This document shows, piece after piece, positions 1 to 13,800 of a DNA stretch of 64,000 nt. The number at the start of each line of letters is the position of its first letter. Position 1 is the stretch's first letter. Below the pieces are notes generated by a model that searched no databases, had not been told where the DNA came from, and saw only the letters and a list, made by a program, of their open reading frames with translations. Position numbers and translations under genes: made by a program. This DNA is from Talinum fruticosum (taxonomy: Eukaryota > Streptophyta > Magnoliopsida > Caryophyllales > Talinaceae): assembly GCA_021018815.1 (NCBI GenBank), contig JAITYX010000047.1, positions 620,001 to 684,000 on the forward strand, given 5' to 3'.

Positions 1-52
1 GAGATGGCAAAGGTCAAAGGGGTCATTGAGAAGAGGCTATCGATGACGTTAG

Positions 53-53
<1 letters not shown>

Positions 54-86
<33 letters not shown>
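54..86. repeat. (CT)n microsatellite
   Basis: About 16 perfect CT dinucleotides. Other CT/GA runs in this window lie in 5' leaders of genes, but no gene could be assigned to this one. Confidence 0.95.
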
Positions 87-88
<2 letters not shown>

Positions 89-171
89 GAATATGTTGCT
101 CCCCACAATCAAGCTAATTACTTAGATAAGATTATATAAATTAATTAGGTATATAAATAAATAAATTACTA

Positions 172-200
172 TTTATATTTATATTTATATTTATATTTAT
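172..200. repeat. (TATTTA)n hexanucleotide repeat
   Basis: Four to five near-perfect copies of an AT-only hexamer in intergenic DNA. Confidence 0.9.
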
Positions 201-3200
201 GCAGTCTCTTGTTATTAAGAGTGTAAGACCACTATCTCTATTCTCTAGCTAGCTGGAAGCCTCAACCATAACCACACTTGCTTATGCATAACCATTGCCA
301 TATAAACACTTTTTACTCTGTTTTTTTTTCTTTGTTTTGAAGCAAAAGATATGGAGATTTCATTACTTACTACGGAAACACTTTTTAATGGCAACAATCT
401 CTATGATCTCGCTAGTGACAATAATCGACATTGGCATATAGTCATGCGTGATTTTATGACAAACTTGAGGAGACTATAAAAACTGCGAAAAAGTAAATAA
501 TATATACATAACTAAACAGTGATTAGTAATAACTTTCGATCGAGATTTGTGAGACTTAATCTACATGGTACACAGTTTAGCAATCGAACTTGACCTGTTG
601 TATGTCCAATTCCATAAAAATTATGAAAAAGTAATAAATAAACACTTTTTACTAGTATTGGGTTCGCCTGGCTAACAACCCAATATCTTTTTTCTTATTA
701 TTGTTTCATTTCTAGCTAATATATATAGATATGCATGCTATGAGTTAATTAAAATTTCGATAATTTCGAAAACGTTTCAAACAAATCATGTTATACAAAA
801 TAGCTATGTACGAAGGTTCATTTCACCGCACATGTTAGTTTAAGTAGCTTAATTAGGGAAACTTTGCAAACAAAACATATTCAAGTATTGGAAACAAACC
901 ATATTATAGAAAACAGATGCCGAAAGTAGACACTTAAAAGACAACTCGATTTCAGTTGAATCGGAGACTAAAAGAAAAATATCAACACTGTGCTCGGTTT
1001 GTGAAGCACGTCAATCAAGTATAGAACCTCTAATTTGATTTGATGTGCAATGAAAAAAAAAGGAAAAAAGAAGTCCCACCAAGTACTGTCGTTTTGAAAG
1101 GTGATCGTTAATGTCGCAAAATTAGCTAAAGTTTTAGGGCACCTATCGTGAATATGCTTATGTAAGAATTTCTCTCTCTCTTTTTTTTTCTTTGGGCACT
1201 AAAATTAGCATATATGGACATATAAAACACGCAATTTCCCACTTTTATTTCCGCTGACGTCATTAAGAGGGAAAATTTAACCCAAATTTGGTACGTACGT
1301 TAGCAGCCCTAGAATAAATTAATAATAATAATAATAATTAAGAAAAAGACAAAGATGATTTATTTGGAGGCCACTTCTGTCCCTCTTATCGTTAGGTGGG
1401 ATCCCAGGGGAGAATTTGTGAATGAGGTTTGTTTAATTTGGTTAATTATTCCCATTAGATTTCGCAAACCCCCAAATTAATACATCAACTACATACAAAT
1501 ATGCCTATATATTGTTTTTTCACCAAATCCCCTCATTAGCCACACACACAACACATTCATACCAAATATTTACTTTTAATTCTGATCACGTATATATAAT
1601 TTAATTGGTTCGATAATTATTTTCGCTGAAAAAATAACCAAGTTTTAATTTTGTAACAAAATTGAGAAAACTTGCGGAAAAAGAGCTTTATCATTAATTT
1701 ATACGTCGATGATAAATACTTCTTATGACAAAAACTTGATTTGACAGTGAAGTCAATTTATTCTCTATATCTCTAATAATAGTCATCATTTTTCAAATTT
1801 CCAATAGATATTAATGAGATTATAGCTATTCAAGCTCAAAGGCCAAATTTCATATCCTATGAAAATTTACAAGGTAATTATCGATCTATGAAATTTAATC
1901 TACAATCCTATTTAATGAAGTACTATTTAATAATAAACATTCTGTCTTCACCATAAAAAAAAAAGCATTCTCTTGACCGATATGTTCTGAAAGAACCCCG
2001 TATTTATAAATAAACTAAATATATATATAGTCATGTAGGTACATTTACTTTAACCGGTAAATTTTAAAAGTTGTAAAAACATATCTAAAGACTAACTAGG
2101 ATCAAATTCAGCGTACATTATATACATTTATCAAAGCTGAAGAATAATATCTAAATTCCTTTCCCTTGTAGAATTTGTAATGGCACTGTGATTATTGTTG
2201 TGAGTCACATTTACAGACAAAAAAATAATGCCACTTCATTATCGATTATTTTTCGTGAGGATTTCAGCATCAATCCCTTCTCAAATTTTGACATTTTTCT
2301 TTCTGGTGTGACACATTGGGATTCATTTCTCAGAAAGCTACCCTTGATTTGACTTATTTTACTTTTAATTGTTTTTTTTGGGGGTACAAAGATGGTGTAG
2401 AAGCATTGTCTTTTCTTTTGTTACTAATATTGCTGACAAAATTTCGTCCGATTTGATTATTCGAATTCGTTTGATCCGAAAAAATCAGATTTGGGTATGA
2501 TATTTTTGTCTGAATTTTGAATTTGGACTTAAAATTTTCCTATTTCTATTATCCAAACTCGATTTTAACCTCGATTTTACGCTTGTCCGAATTGTCCAAT
2601 CTGAAAAAACAGATATCGGACAAAAAATTTCGTCCAATAACCGATTTATTCAACTTAATTTTAACCCAAACCTGAATTTTTATCAAACACTGGTTATTGA
2701 TTTTCAAAAAGCAAAAACATATACACATTTGACAATAGTATACTAAAATATGTGGAGATTCGCAGTATATAATCTTCCTGAAAGTTGGTATAGTTACTCA
2801 CTAAGATATAAGAAAAAAAATGACATATTGCCCCCACTACTTATTTAAAGAAAAAAAAATGGAAAAGAGAGATTTATGATCTCTTGGAGCGAATCATAAC
2901 TAATCATGATTAACATAGAGAATTGATATCAGTCCAAGTGTCAATTAAGGTGGTAGCAATCTTATTACGATAAGGAGAGGAATACAAATTTAAATATTCG
3001 GAAACATATTTAATGGGAGGACTTTTATCCGGTAAAATACTCGAATTGCGAAAAAATTACACTCTTAATTAAAAAAGTTGCAGAGTATTGATGCGAAAAA
3101 GCACATCAAATAGGAGCTTTGGGTTGTGTTGTGATTTTGAAAGCAAAAATTAATGGGGACGCCACCATACATTACATTCTAAAGATTGGATGGGATTACA

Positions 3201-3322
3201 TAAGACCTAACTCCCAATTTATAATTTTTAATTTAAACATTTCTTTATGGTGAGCCCCACCTCCAATGCATATGCATGCTCCTTTTTTGGTAATATTTAA
3301 GTTTTATTATGCTTTGTCTTTA

Positions 3323-3325
<3 letters not shown>

Positions 3326-3398
<73 letters not shown>
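3326..3398. repeat. (TA)n followed by (GT)n compound microsatellite
   Basis: About 30 TA dinucleotides run directly into about six GT dinucleotides, a compound repeat likely to vary in length. Apparent open frames across it encode only Tyr-Ile repeats and are artefacts. Confidence 0.95.
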
Positions 3399-4418
3399 AT
3401 GTAAAGAGTAAAGTTTTTTTTTGGGTGAGGACAATAGTAAAGATTAAAGTATCACCTAAAGGAAAGAAAAAGATTTCTTAAATGAGTACTAGATACACTT
3501 CTCTAAAATACTTTTCTTTGTTTGACTATGTATAATTTCTTATATTTTTTCAACACGCGAATTCATTTATTTTAATGTAATAAATAAGTTACTATTATAA
3601 TTTAGTTTTTGAGTAGTTTTACTCTTCTTTTTTTTTTTTCTTCTAAAGTAGAGTCTTAAATTTAAGTTGTGTATATGGTGAAAAAAATTTAAATTAACTA
3701 AAAAAATTAAGAAAAATAAACTAATTAACTAATGAACCTCAAAATTGGTTATTCCTGCACAACTCATTATGATGATGGATAGGATAATGCTACCCCCCAA
3801 AAAAAAGAAAATATGAAAGTCAATTACAAAATTATATATCTTTACATAGTACAAATTCTTATATCCATCTACAGGCATATAATTTCGGGTAACACATTAT
3901 TTTAGACTTACAAAACTTCTATATTTTCCCTTCTCCAACCATCTATTGACATATGTACTGAGAGTATATACTCGTCGGATATATAATTGACTATCCGGTA
4001 ATACTTTTAATTAGGTTTTGGGGGAAGAAGAGTTAAAATATGACTCCATAAGTAACCTGGGAATATAGAGACCCCAAAAACTATATAATTCTCGATTAAA
4101 AGGAACATTGCTATGAAGCAAATGGTTTTGGATAAAAAAGCAACGGAATGCCTACTGTGTGTTGCTCTAAACGAGTGTCATGCAACACATACATACGTCG
4201 ACTGGTAATAAACAACCTCACTATGAAAGCCATTTCTTTCCGCATTTATTTGTGTCACAACTAACTAGTTTCCATTTGTGTTTTTGCTTCCAATAAACCT
4301 TTTTGAAAAATATCTTACAAAGACTGATCATTAGTTTTGGGAGTCAATAAGTTTGTCAAATTTGATCATTTAGCCTTCAATTTTCTCACCATATATATCC
4401 TCTATTGATTTGTTATCA

Positions 4419-4820
4419 GTCTCTCTATTAGCAAAGATGCGTGCAGAGGTGAGATCGCAGTACATCCTGGATCTCCTCATACCCCACGTAAGTGAGCCAC
4501 AATAAAAGTTGTTTTTGCCGTTGTATCTTCTATTGGTTTGTCACGATGAAATGAATTCTAGAGAGAGAGTAACCAGTTGAAGAGAGTTGAAGTTGCTATC
4601 ATAATATTAGTTAGTCATGGGTCTCTCTATTGGTAGAAATCCGTGCAGAGGTGAGCTGTGTACATTTGGATCTCCTCAAACCTTATGCAAGTGGGACTCA
4701 CAATAAAAGTTATTTTTGCTATTGTATCTTCCATTGGTTCATCACGATGAAATAAATTCTAGAGAGAGAGAGAGAGAGAGTAACCAGTTGAAGAGACTTG
4801 AAGTTGCTATCACAAAATTT
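4419..4820. repeat. Tandem duplication, unit about 202 bp
   Basis: Two diverged direct copies start at 4419 and 4621. Both share GTCTCTCTATT at the start, GTGCAGAGGTGAG, a GTACAT...GGATCTCCTCA block, ACAATAAAAGTT and a GA run followed by GTAACCAGTTGAAGAGA. The GTACAT...GTGGGACTC segment resembles 3' parts of some plant SINEs. No function is visible. Confidence 0.75.
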
Positions 4821-5555
4821 CAGGTTTGAGCCCCCACTCTTGTGTTAGTTGGGGGAGAAAGAGATTGAATGACGATGGAAGAGTCGTATAATTGTTATTC
4901 TGCATCATATGTCTTGCCTTTTCAAGCTCCTAAGCCCTTCAATTTCATAGGAGGAGTTGTTTTCTTGGGATGTTTTAAGATGAGATTATTATACGAAAGT
5001 GACTTCACTTTAACTCTCCCTACACTAACACCAACTTGCATCCATCCATTAATTCAATTCACACTAATAAATCTAATTAATCAATGATTAAGCCCTGTCA
5101 ACGTTGGCTACGGCCAACATTATAGGATACGTTAATTTCCCCCTTGGGAAGTTGGTTGGTTCGGATTACGTATTACAAGTGTTTCATTGTAATCCACAAA
5201 GCGAAAATCGGGATCTATAGACGAAGATATACAGTTATGTATAAACTTGACAGGGTGTTTATGAAATTTCAATTCGAGGTATTTATTATCGTTGGAGTTT
5301 CTCGAATAATATTTTTAAAATAATGTACTTTGTATGAACGAGGTTCAAGGAAATAGGAAGCAAGATCCAAATTTGTTGTCATTGAGTTTTATGCAAGTAG
5401 CAACTTCTCTCCTTTGTTTGAGTAGAATATTGACAAATAAATTAAAGTTGCACCATAAATTAGGTCATTTTGCTTTAAATCATGTAATGCATGAGCCATA
5501 TTTCTCATGCTGACAAGCTCTTTTCAACCCCTCAGTACTAGATTTCATGAGTTTT

Positions 5556-5830
5556 CAATTATTAGTTTAAACTTTTCGTAGAGTTGGTTCTTGAGTAATA
5601 TTAGAGTCATTGTGAACGAGAGGTCTCACATTCGAATCTCAAGAGCCCCATATTAATTATTGCATAAGGTAAAGAGGAGTCTTTACAGTACCCACCCTTT
5701 AAGCCTAAATGACATTTGCGTAAGTAGGACGTTAGAATATAAACCTATTTTTAAACATTCAACTATCAATTTAAACTTTTTGTAGTGGTAGTTGTTTTCA
5801 ACAATCGAGTCAACAATTCAATCTAGTAAG
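5556..5830 (+). repeat. Degraded dispersed repeat with tRNA-like B-box motif
   Basis: The sequence has TTTAAACTTTT...GAGTTGGTTCTTGA, followed by GAACGAGAGGTCTC and ACATTCGAATCTC, a near match to a tRNA B box. A shorter diverged copy of the left part restarts near 5760. This arrangement is common in angiosperm tRNA-derived SINEs or retroelement leaders. No target-site duplication could be delimited. Confidence 0.4.
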
Positions 5831-6656
5831 TTACTAATTTCCCAACTCGAGCAAACAAATAGGTCAAAAAGCAGTAAAGCTGGAATGCATATAACTTTAA
5901 TTTCTCTAGCTAGCTGACACCATAAAATCCCAAACAAAATAAAAAGAAACAGAGAATTTTTTACCTACTTATTTACACCAACCTGGCCTGAGGCTGGGGA
6001 AAATGTAAAGTGACTAGAAACGCACTAAATCAGAAGTTGATTTCTTGATGTCAAATAAGCAGATAACTGAACTGTCTGCCATCGGCTCCCAATAAAATGG
6101 GCTAATTCTAAATGGCTCGGTCCTCGAGCGAAGAGCTATCACATCTACACCATCCGAATGCAACCCTGGCCTTCCGACCACCCTCCGGTGTCTGGGAATA
6201 ACTGCTGTCCACTTCTTCATCCCCAGAATACTTAAAGCAGAGAAAAACTGGTCAATGCAGAACAGACATTAAACCAAACAGACACAAAAACTGGCAACTC
6301 AGCTCAGCTCAGCTGCCACTCAAACTCATGTTAAAAAGTTTGCTTATTCTAATCCATCAGATTCAGCTGCCTCTTCTCCAAGGAATACAATACAAGCCAT
6401 GGCGTGCACGTGAACCTTTTTATGTAATCCTAATGCAGACCAATTAGGATAAGATTGGATCAACTTTTAAACTCAAACATATCTACCAAGGAAGATTACA
6501 TTGTTTTTTTCACATTGCTCATCTGAGTGTGCCCAGCTAATATCACCCTCTTTCTATCCACCAAGGGATAGTTCTACATGAAAGGAAGCCCTTATAGAGA
6601 TCAAAAAAGAAAAAAAATAGCTCTTCCATTTTCATTGTCTTGCCTAGCTAGCTATT

Positions 6657-6882
6657 TCCTGAAGTCATACTCAGAAGATCAGTTACGGTTGCAATAACAG
6701 TTAAACACGTGACTAGAAACAAGAATATGGCACGAGAGATTTCATAAATTTACTCAGTGCAGGAACTATGTCCTGAAGTCATACTCAGAAAATCAGTTAC
6801 GGTTACAATAACAGTAAAACGTGTGATTAGAAACAAGAATATGGCACGAGAGAATTCCTAAATGTATTCAGTGCCGGTCTCA
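6657..6882. repeat. Tandem duplication, unit about 114 bp
   Basis: Direct copies start at 6657 and 6771 with TCCTGAAGTCATACTCAGAA and continue through AACAAGAATATGGCACGAGAGA. There are only a few substitutions, so the duplication is fairly recent. Confidence 0.9.
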
Positions 6883-7553
6883 AAACGACTACCAAACTTC
6901 AGTACACGAAAGAGAAAAGAAAATGTCGATTTGCTTTTCATTTAAAATTCACATACTGTCTAAAGCGGCCAATGCAGGTCCCTAACATTCGGATCCCATC
7001 TGTTCAGAATCTGAAGAGTCAGCACAGAGAAGAAGAGTTGCCCTGTGAAGCTAAAGTAGCGAATTTTAAAACAGCAATAATCCCGAAAAAGTAAATCCCT
7101 ACGTGTTATAGCAGGCAAATAGAATAGTGTTAATCACACGATTAACAACGCAAATCTTTGCTGACCACATACACAAATGAATAACTTATTGTTGTGCATA
7201 AATTAAGGTCTCTACGCTTCATCTTTAAGGCAAAGAAACTGCATTTACCAATACAGATGCTTGAAGAAACTTCTAAAAGGTTTTCTCGTAAGCTTTCAAC
7301 TTTCACATTTTGATTTTCGTGCACCACTGAAATCACTGTTCAAATATGCCTGTATGTGCAGGAAAACCAGACACTTGACAAAGTTGACATACTTGTGATA
7401 AATACTTATGAGTTTCCGAGTATTCTATCGAGTCCAAGATCAAGATCGCTCTATATTAACCAAAATACGAAGCACCGGGGAAAATACCAAGAGGATAGGT
7501 CATGCAATTAACTACATAATTCAATGTCACATGAGCAAATTATGTAAGTACAT

Positions 7554-7695
7554 TTCGGTTTTTAATTTAATGTCAAATACTTAAGTATATGCACTTGGGG
7601 GTTGATTTCGATCAACTTTATCAATTCGGTTTTTAATTTAATGTCAAATACTTAAGTATATGCACTTGGGGGTTGATTTCGAGCAACTTTATCAA
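7554..7695. repeat. Near-perfect 71-bp tandem duplication
   Basis: Two head-to-tail copies (7554-7624 and 7625-7695), starting TTCGGTTTTTAATTTAATG, differ by essentially one base (GATCAAC versus GAGCAAC). Confidence 0.95.
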
Positions 7696-8112
7696 TGAAG
7701 CCGATTATTCCTTTCAGATGCACTATAATGACAGGAATGACCAAGTAATATGTCAAAAAAGAAGTTGTTTAATAAGGAAAGAACTGTAAAGAGAGCTTAA
7801 CATAACAGCAAGTGGACACCCGACAATAGGGACGGTTGATAGTTGATTACACATTTGAAATGCACTTGTAAACTTAATCACCTCTTTCATGTCTTTTCCT
7901 TTCCCTTTTCTTCGACCACAAGACTAGAAACATAAAAAAATTAAAAAAACCGTGAACGCATGCATTGAAAAAAGAATTTGGCATCCATTTTTGACCCCCA
8001 CATCCCTTGCCTTTTCTTTTTCTACAACTATGTCAACTCCAGTCAAAGAAACAATCCTATTGCGACATTTTGTGGCGACTTGAGAGCGAGGACCAATGAC
8101 TGCTAGCTGACC

Positions 8113-8256
8113 TTGAGTGACATGACTCTGGCTTTTAACTTGCTCAGGGTTGGAAGACACCATATATATGTTTGTCCGATATGCTTGAGTGACATGACTC
8201 TGACTTTTAACTTGCTCAGGGTTGGAAGACACCGTAAGAATGTTTGTCCGATATGG
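8113..8256. repeat. Tandem duplication, unit about 72 bp
   Basis: Copies at 8113 and 8185 share TTGAGTGACATGACTCTG, CTTGCTCAGGGTTGGAAGAC and TTTGTCCGATATG. A repetitive open frame on the minus strand here simply reflects the duplication. Confidence 0.9.
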
Positions 8257-10594
8257 TACTGTTAGGGTTGAATTCGATATGCAACGGATGCGAAAAGGGT
8301 AATTACTTCGGGATAGAGGTAAGTTGATAAATCAACAAATAATAGCTAAGGTGATATGCATATAAATTTAACACGGAAAATTCAAATCTGGAAAAACTAT
8401 GGATAGCAACAATATAATCCACCATAATATGATAAGTGAATATAAGGTACGATCTTCATATTTATATGAGTTCTGTATGATCAAAGTAAAGGAAAAAACA
8501 TTCAAAAACTCTCTCAATTTAGGTACGTGGAATAGAAAAAAGAACCATAGACGATGCCAAAAACACGATGGATTATGCCATATGCCACATTTAACTAGGT
8601 AAAACAAGCTAATATATATAAAAAACAAAATAAAAGATAATATTTCTATGTGTTAAAAACAACAGCAATTTCCAATCAACAACCTGAAATCATCCTTCCA
8701 AACTTTTTGCACTAAAATGATGTTTCGTGGATCATTTCGAAACAATCTCTCTAACAATCTGGCAAAGGATACGACTGCTTACATTTTAATGTCCTCTCAG
8801 ACACATCACAAGAGGCTGTCATTGCACACAAAAGTTTTTCACAGGAATGCTACAGGGCAACCTTAGTACATTACCGAACCCCAAAAAAGTAACTAAAGTA
8901 GCCATACAAATTGAAAACCTAACAAATACCCACAACAATATTCATTTCACTTAACTTTGAGGAGGACTAAACTGCAGAGCAATAGAATTCATTCCACAAG
9001 TGCCATACTTGCCCCATATTGTGGGGAGCTGACTATGGAGTTGTCAGTAGTTTGGGTCAGCCCAATAAGCAGAGATGGAGGAGATCACAGGGTCCAGAAC
9101 TTGGCCCACTTCTTAGCAGTGCAAAAATAAAAACAGAAAATTGCACAGCTATAGGATTGAATCCACAAATGTCCAAATCCCATTCCGTAGGTTTATCTTA
9201 ACAATTAGTGTATCCGAATCACAAAAAATAATATAATATAAATAGAACACGGGGTAAGGGAGGGGATGGAACCTGAAATTTACCGTACCCATAACCTTAT
9301 TAGATCCATATATCATTGGTTAAAACTAATTAGACATTTATTTTAATAATATGATCATATACAAAATGAACTATAGGAGAAATATGCTCGAACGTAAACG
9401 ACATCGTAATCACATATGTTACACGAATGTTCGAATTAGCTGGTTCACCAAGGAACTTGAATATGTCTTTTTCTTTCAGGTCATTCACATTACTCATCAG
9501 CACTTGGGCATAGTTCACAATTATTGTCAGCCTCAACAAAAGCCCGCCCATGTGAAAAGTATGAGATTTGGCTCAAGATGATGAAGGAATCAGATGCATT
9601 TCTTCACACAAAAAAATCATACTACAGTGTCATGAAAATGCATGTATTTTGTCAAAAAAAAAAATTCCGTAAAAAACATACACAACCTCAACTTCAATCC
9701 TGGCAGAGATAGAAATGTATTTAAGAATTTTTCTTTCTTAGTATTCTTGAATTTTATAAGTATTATTGCTTTTTATGTATATCACATTTAACAATTTTAT
9801 AAATTTTTGTATTTTAACATAAATTTTAATAATTTTTTAAAAACGGTATTCTAAGACACCGTTAGCAGCAACAACAAAGCTCCGTCATAGCCAATGATAC
9901 TACTCCTGAAAGATTATGAAGGAAAAGGAGGGAGTATATTATTTCTGAGTCTTCCTAACTCAATAAAACATTCAAAACCTAAACCTATATAACATACGTA
10001 GCGCGAAAATGTAAACCATGGTTGATTAATAATTAATTCAAGATATCATAAATCCATGTAACATTATCTATTAAGTTTTGTGCCATAGGTACAACAAGTG
10101 AGGTATATAAAAAAAAAAACAATGATAAAATCGTTAGAAAGAATTACAAGATTTATATCATAAATAAATACAAGATATACCATTTTTGGGGAAAAATCTA
10201 ATTTTTATAAAAGATGGGTTGTGGATTTTTAAAAATTAAAATAAATTATACACAATAATCCAGATATATATAGATTTGGGATTATTGAATAATTTGTCGG
10301 AGAGTTATGCGAACGCCAATCATATACTTGAGAATACCTGCTCTTCGCATATATGTCAATATATAATTGGATGAACTGAAAATAGAGGATTTTGTAAATA
10401 TAAAATAATGATATGGAATCTAAAAGTAGAAGCTCCCAAGAATCTGTAAGACTTATACGACAGCGTATCACACTTTGCCTGCATGGATGCCATGTGTTAA
10501 ACAAAGAGGAAGACACAGGCTAAGAGAGACTTAATGGAATAATGAAAACTCGGTGAAGTTTTGGTTTGGGAGAAGATCGGCTAAGTGGGGGAAA

Positions 10595-11304
10595 ATGGCT
10601 TCCAATCTAAAACCAGTGTTCGGTTATACGGTGATCTACGTGAAAGACGTTGCCAAATCTGTGGATTTCTATGCCAAGGCATTTGGGTACAACGTCCGCC
10701 GCTTGGACCATTCACACAGGTTTTCATTTCTTTCTCTCTCCTCCCATACAATCTGATCCCCTTTCTTAATTACGATCGACAATATTCTGGTCCGGATCGA
10801 TCATTTGATCACTGATTCTTGGCCTAAGCTGGTTGCAGATGGGGAGAGCTGGAGAGCGGGGAGACCACAATAGCCTTCACCCCGATGCATCAACACGAGA
10901 CCGACGACGTTACGGGCTCCGTTCAAACACCCCACTCCAAACGTGACCGTGCCCCTATGGAAGTCTGCTTCGATTATGCTGATGTTGATGCTGCTTACGA
11001 GGTATATGTCTTAATACCTTGTTTGTATTCGAATGAATTTTAAGTATCAGCAACAACTTTTAAAGATTTTATCGACTCACACCCCACCAAAAATTATGTT
11101 TTTTGGCGGTAATTTGTTCTTGTTTTGTTTCCTTGAATTATACATGATGTTTTGGTTTGAATGGATCAGAGGGCCGTGGAGAACGGAGCGGTGGCGGTGA
11201 GTGAGCCAGAGCAGAAAGAGTGGGGGCAGAAGGTTGGATACGTTCGGGATATTGATGGCCTCGTGGTTAGGCTTGGCAGCCATGTTAACCCTCCTAAGCA
11301 TTAG
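10595..11304 (+). CDS. VOC-superfamily (glyoxalase/bleomycin-resistance-like) protein, 140 aa
   Basis: Three exons, 10595-10719, 10839-11001 and 11170-11304, join in frame through GT-AG introns to give 140 residues ending at TAG. The N-terminus carries YTVIYVKDVAKSVDFYAKAF, the beta-alpha start of a vicinal oxygen chelate module. RWGELESGETTIAF follows, then HQHETDD, then EVCFDYADVDAAYERAVENG, and finally GYVRDIDGLVVRLGSHV, the usual end of a single VOC module. The length and sequence pattern resemble small plant one-VOC proteins, including stress- or desiccation-induced ones. Such proteins are annotated as glyoxalase I-like, but lactoylglutathione lyase activity cannot be claimed from sequence. 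There is no transit or signal peptide, so a cytosolic location is likely. The start codon chosen fits the family N-terminus; an ATG upstream at 10553 is in another frame. Confidence 0.9.
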
Positions 11305-12035
11305 TCTTGTAATTTGGCAATACAGTACATCAAACTACTTACAAGAATCAGCCAGACATAGTTTGCGGATAATGAGTATATGTGCTTTCATTATCATTCC
11401 TACTGTTTATTATAGCGGTTCAATTCCCCCACCCCCTGTTTCGAGTCCGTCGAGTTTGACGTTTGAAGTTCTGCAAAAAATTGTAATGACCTCTTTTTAA
11501 GCCTTGGATAATCTTGGATCGTTTTCAGTTCCCCCATTCTCTTCTTATCCAATCTCAGTACTATGCTGATAGTTGTCATCGATGATCACTGTTGATTCAT
11601 AAGCATACTAGTCTTCTGTTAATTTGAAGAATATTGACAATAGCAACCTCGATAGCTGGTGAAGTTTGATGGTTAAAAGACTCGTTCAACTCAAATCTTC
11701 ATCTCTGGTAGTGTTTTTTACCATATCTTTTTCATCTTTGATAGTATTTCTGCCAAAAATTCAAGTTCGAAAGAGAACAACAAAAACCTGAAACCTGCTC
11801 ATTTCCGGGAATCGAAGCTCAATAGTTCAGCTTTCAATGTGAAATCAAATTCGATCTCCAAATATCGATTCTGTGATCAATTGAAATGTGCTTACGCTCA
11901 GCTCATGGACAAATGATGAATCAATTTAGCAAGAATCAGAAGTTGGACAGCATAGTTGCTACAAAAAAATTAATATGGCGCTATGGTAATAAATACAAGG
12001 GCTGAACTAGATAGGCAAAGGAATCCAAGACGAAT

Positions 12036-12171
12036 GAAAAGGAAGAGTAAGGTAATGAATGACTATGACTTCTCCAGGAATGAATGGAATCACTACATCT
12101 CTTGAAAAGGAACAGTAAGGTAATGAATGACTATGACTTCTCCAGGAATGAATGGAATCACTACATCTCTT
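12036..12171. repeat. 68-bp tandem duplication at the 3' end of the downstream E2 gene
   Basis: Copies at 12036-12103 and 12104-12171 differ by about one base (GGAAGAGTAA versus GGAACAGTAA). The right copy covers the position of the ancestral E2 stop codon and the start of the 3' UTR. The duplication therefore took in the gene's tail. Confidence 0.95.
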
Positions 12172-12192
12172 GCGATCGTCTCACACAACGGC

Positions 12193-13756
12193 TCACCCGT
12201 TTCTGAACTCATTCTTCTTCTCCCTCCATTGTTGCTGCAAGCATTACAAAAGTTACAAACGCATACAACAGGAGCCATAAGACGATTTATGCAATATTGT
12301 AGGTAACTAGAAACTGATGCGAACAAAGTTGAGAGTAATGAAAGTATTAGAACATACCGCAGCTTCAACGTTTGCAGGAGATTCATCATTCGGGCTTGAA
12401 AGCATTGATATGATGCTCAGAACTATGCTTTCGACCTGTTGATGCAGGCATTACACAGCATCAGCATCAACAGTTGAAACCATGGTCGAGATGCAATCAG
12501 AGCATGGAATGAGTGTCAAGGGAAAGTTTTTCAGTGAATACAAATGTGGCAGTAGTTAACAAGAAACTATCATATCCAAACGGACCTGAACCCTAGTCGA
12601 CCCAACATAAGCCTGCTAAACACACTTACTGGACCAATAAATGGCAGAACCAGACCCAAGTTGGACTTGGACAGAATATTTATCAATTTGAACATAAACT
12701 ACCGAACCCAAAATCAACTAATCAGTAAGTACAACAAGATGAATAGCCCGTTTGCAAGATGTACACAGAAAAGATGTTTATGTATGTGAATATGCCAAAC
12801 TCGCAGTGTTTCAATCTAGATTTCAGAGCAACACCTTCACTTCACGAGATCAAATCCCTTTTCAAGTTGCATGAAGGTTTATATCATGTTTGTCATTAAT
12901 CGGTTTCAATCAATTTTGAACAGAAAACCTGACAAGTTTTTAGTTTTCTTGGTGACTTACAGTATGAACAGGACTCCAACGTTCACTGGCGAGCTCATAG
13001 CCATTGGGGTCTTCACCAGGAGGATGAAGGATTGATATGCAAACTCTACCATCTGCATAAACTGTTTTATTGTCCAACAAAGAGTAGTATCAGCACAATT
13101 TCACAATCTAACAACAAACTTGATGATCAAGAAAGATATTTCGAGTCCTGAGGATCAAAACAACCCACCATTTGGATGCCACATCTCTGATGTAAACCTC
13201 ACGGTTGGCGGACTGTTTGGGTAATTCTTAGGGAATGTCATTATGGCATTAAAGAACCCTCCTTCACTGTATGAACAAGATCATTTGTGGGTCAATAAAC
13301 AGCTCAATTTGCAGGAAAATTACATTAAATTTGAATCATTATAATCCCAGAAAACCATAATCAGGAAAGGGTATCATATTATGACAAATCATGCAAATTA
13401 ACGATTGAATAAAGTAGGAAGGGGGAATTGACACCCTAGAAAAGAAAGCTATGAACTATAACAGCCAACAAAACGAAATTCAGAACATCAAGATCAACAA
13501 GAAAACAAATTAAAGCCCTAGAACAACAACTGAGGGTACAAAGATACAATATTTGAAACAAGAACAGAGGAGAGGATGGATGAGAGAGAATCTTACTAAA
13601 GCGTATCTGGAGGGCCAATTATGGTGACGCTCCATTCAAACAAATTGTTTTCGTCTACCAATCCGGCCGAGAACCCATCAACTGGGTTTTTGCAAAGATC
13701 TAACCAACACGAAAACAGAAACTCAGCAATGGAAAACCAAAAAGGGAGAGAGGGGG

Positions 13757-13800
<44 letters not shown>

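Larger units (their letters stand above)
1..10594. other. Gene-poor intergenic region
   Basis: No convincing coding gene was found on either strand. The sequence is AT-rich, stop-dense and rich in microsatellites and short tandem duplications, which are listed separately. The longest open stretches have no recognisable domain and no neighbouring exons in frame. A lineage-specific non-coding transcript cannot be excluded, especially between 6 and 9 kb, where the sequence is somewhat less AT-rich. Confidence 0.6.

Noticed and set aside
6014..6220. Minus-strand 68-codon frame with less AT-rich composition
   Set aside because: No recognisable domain, no neighbouring exons and no promoter signals; probably chance or an old relic.
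7924..8232. Minus-strand frame with a repeated SSNPEQVKSQSHVTQ peptide
   Set aside because: The peptide repeat is produced by the 72-bp tandem duplication, and the rest of the frame resembles no protein.
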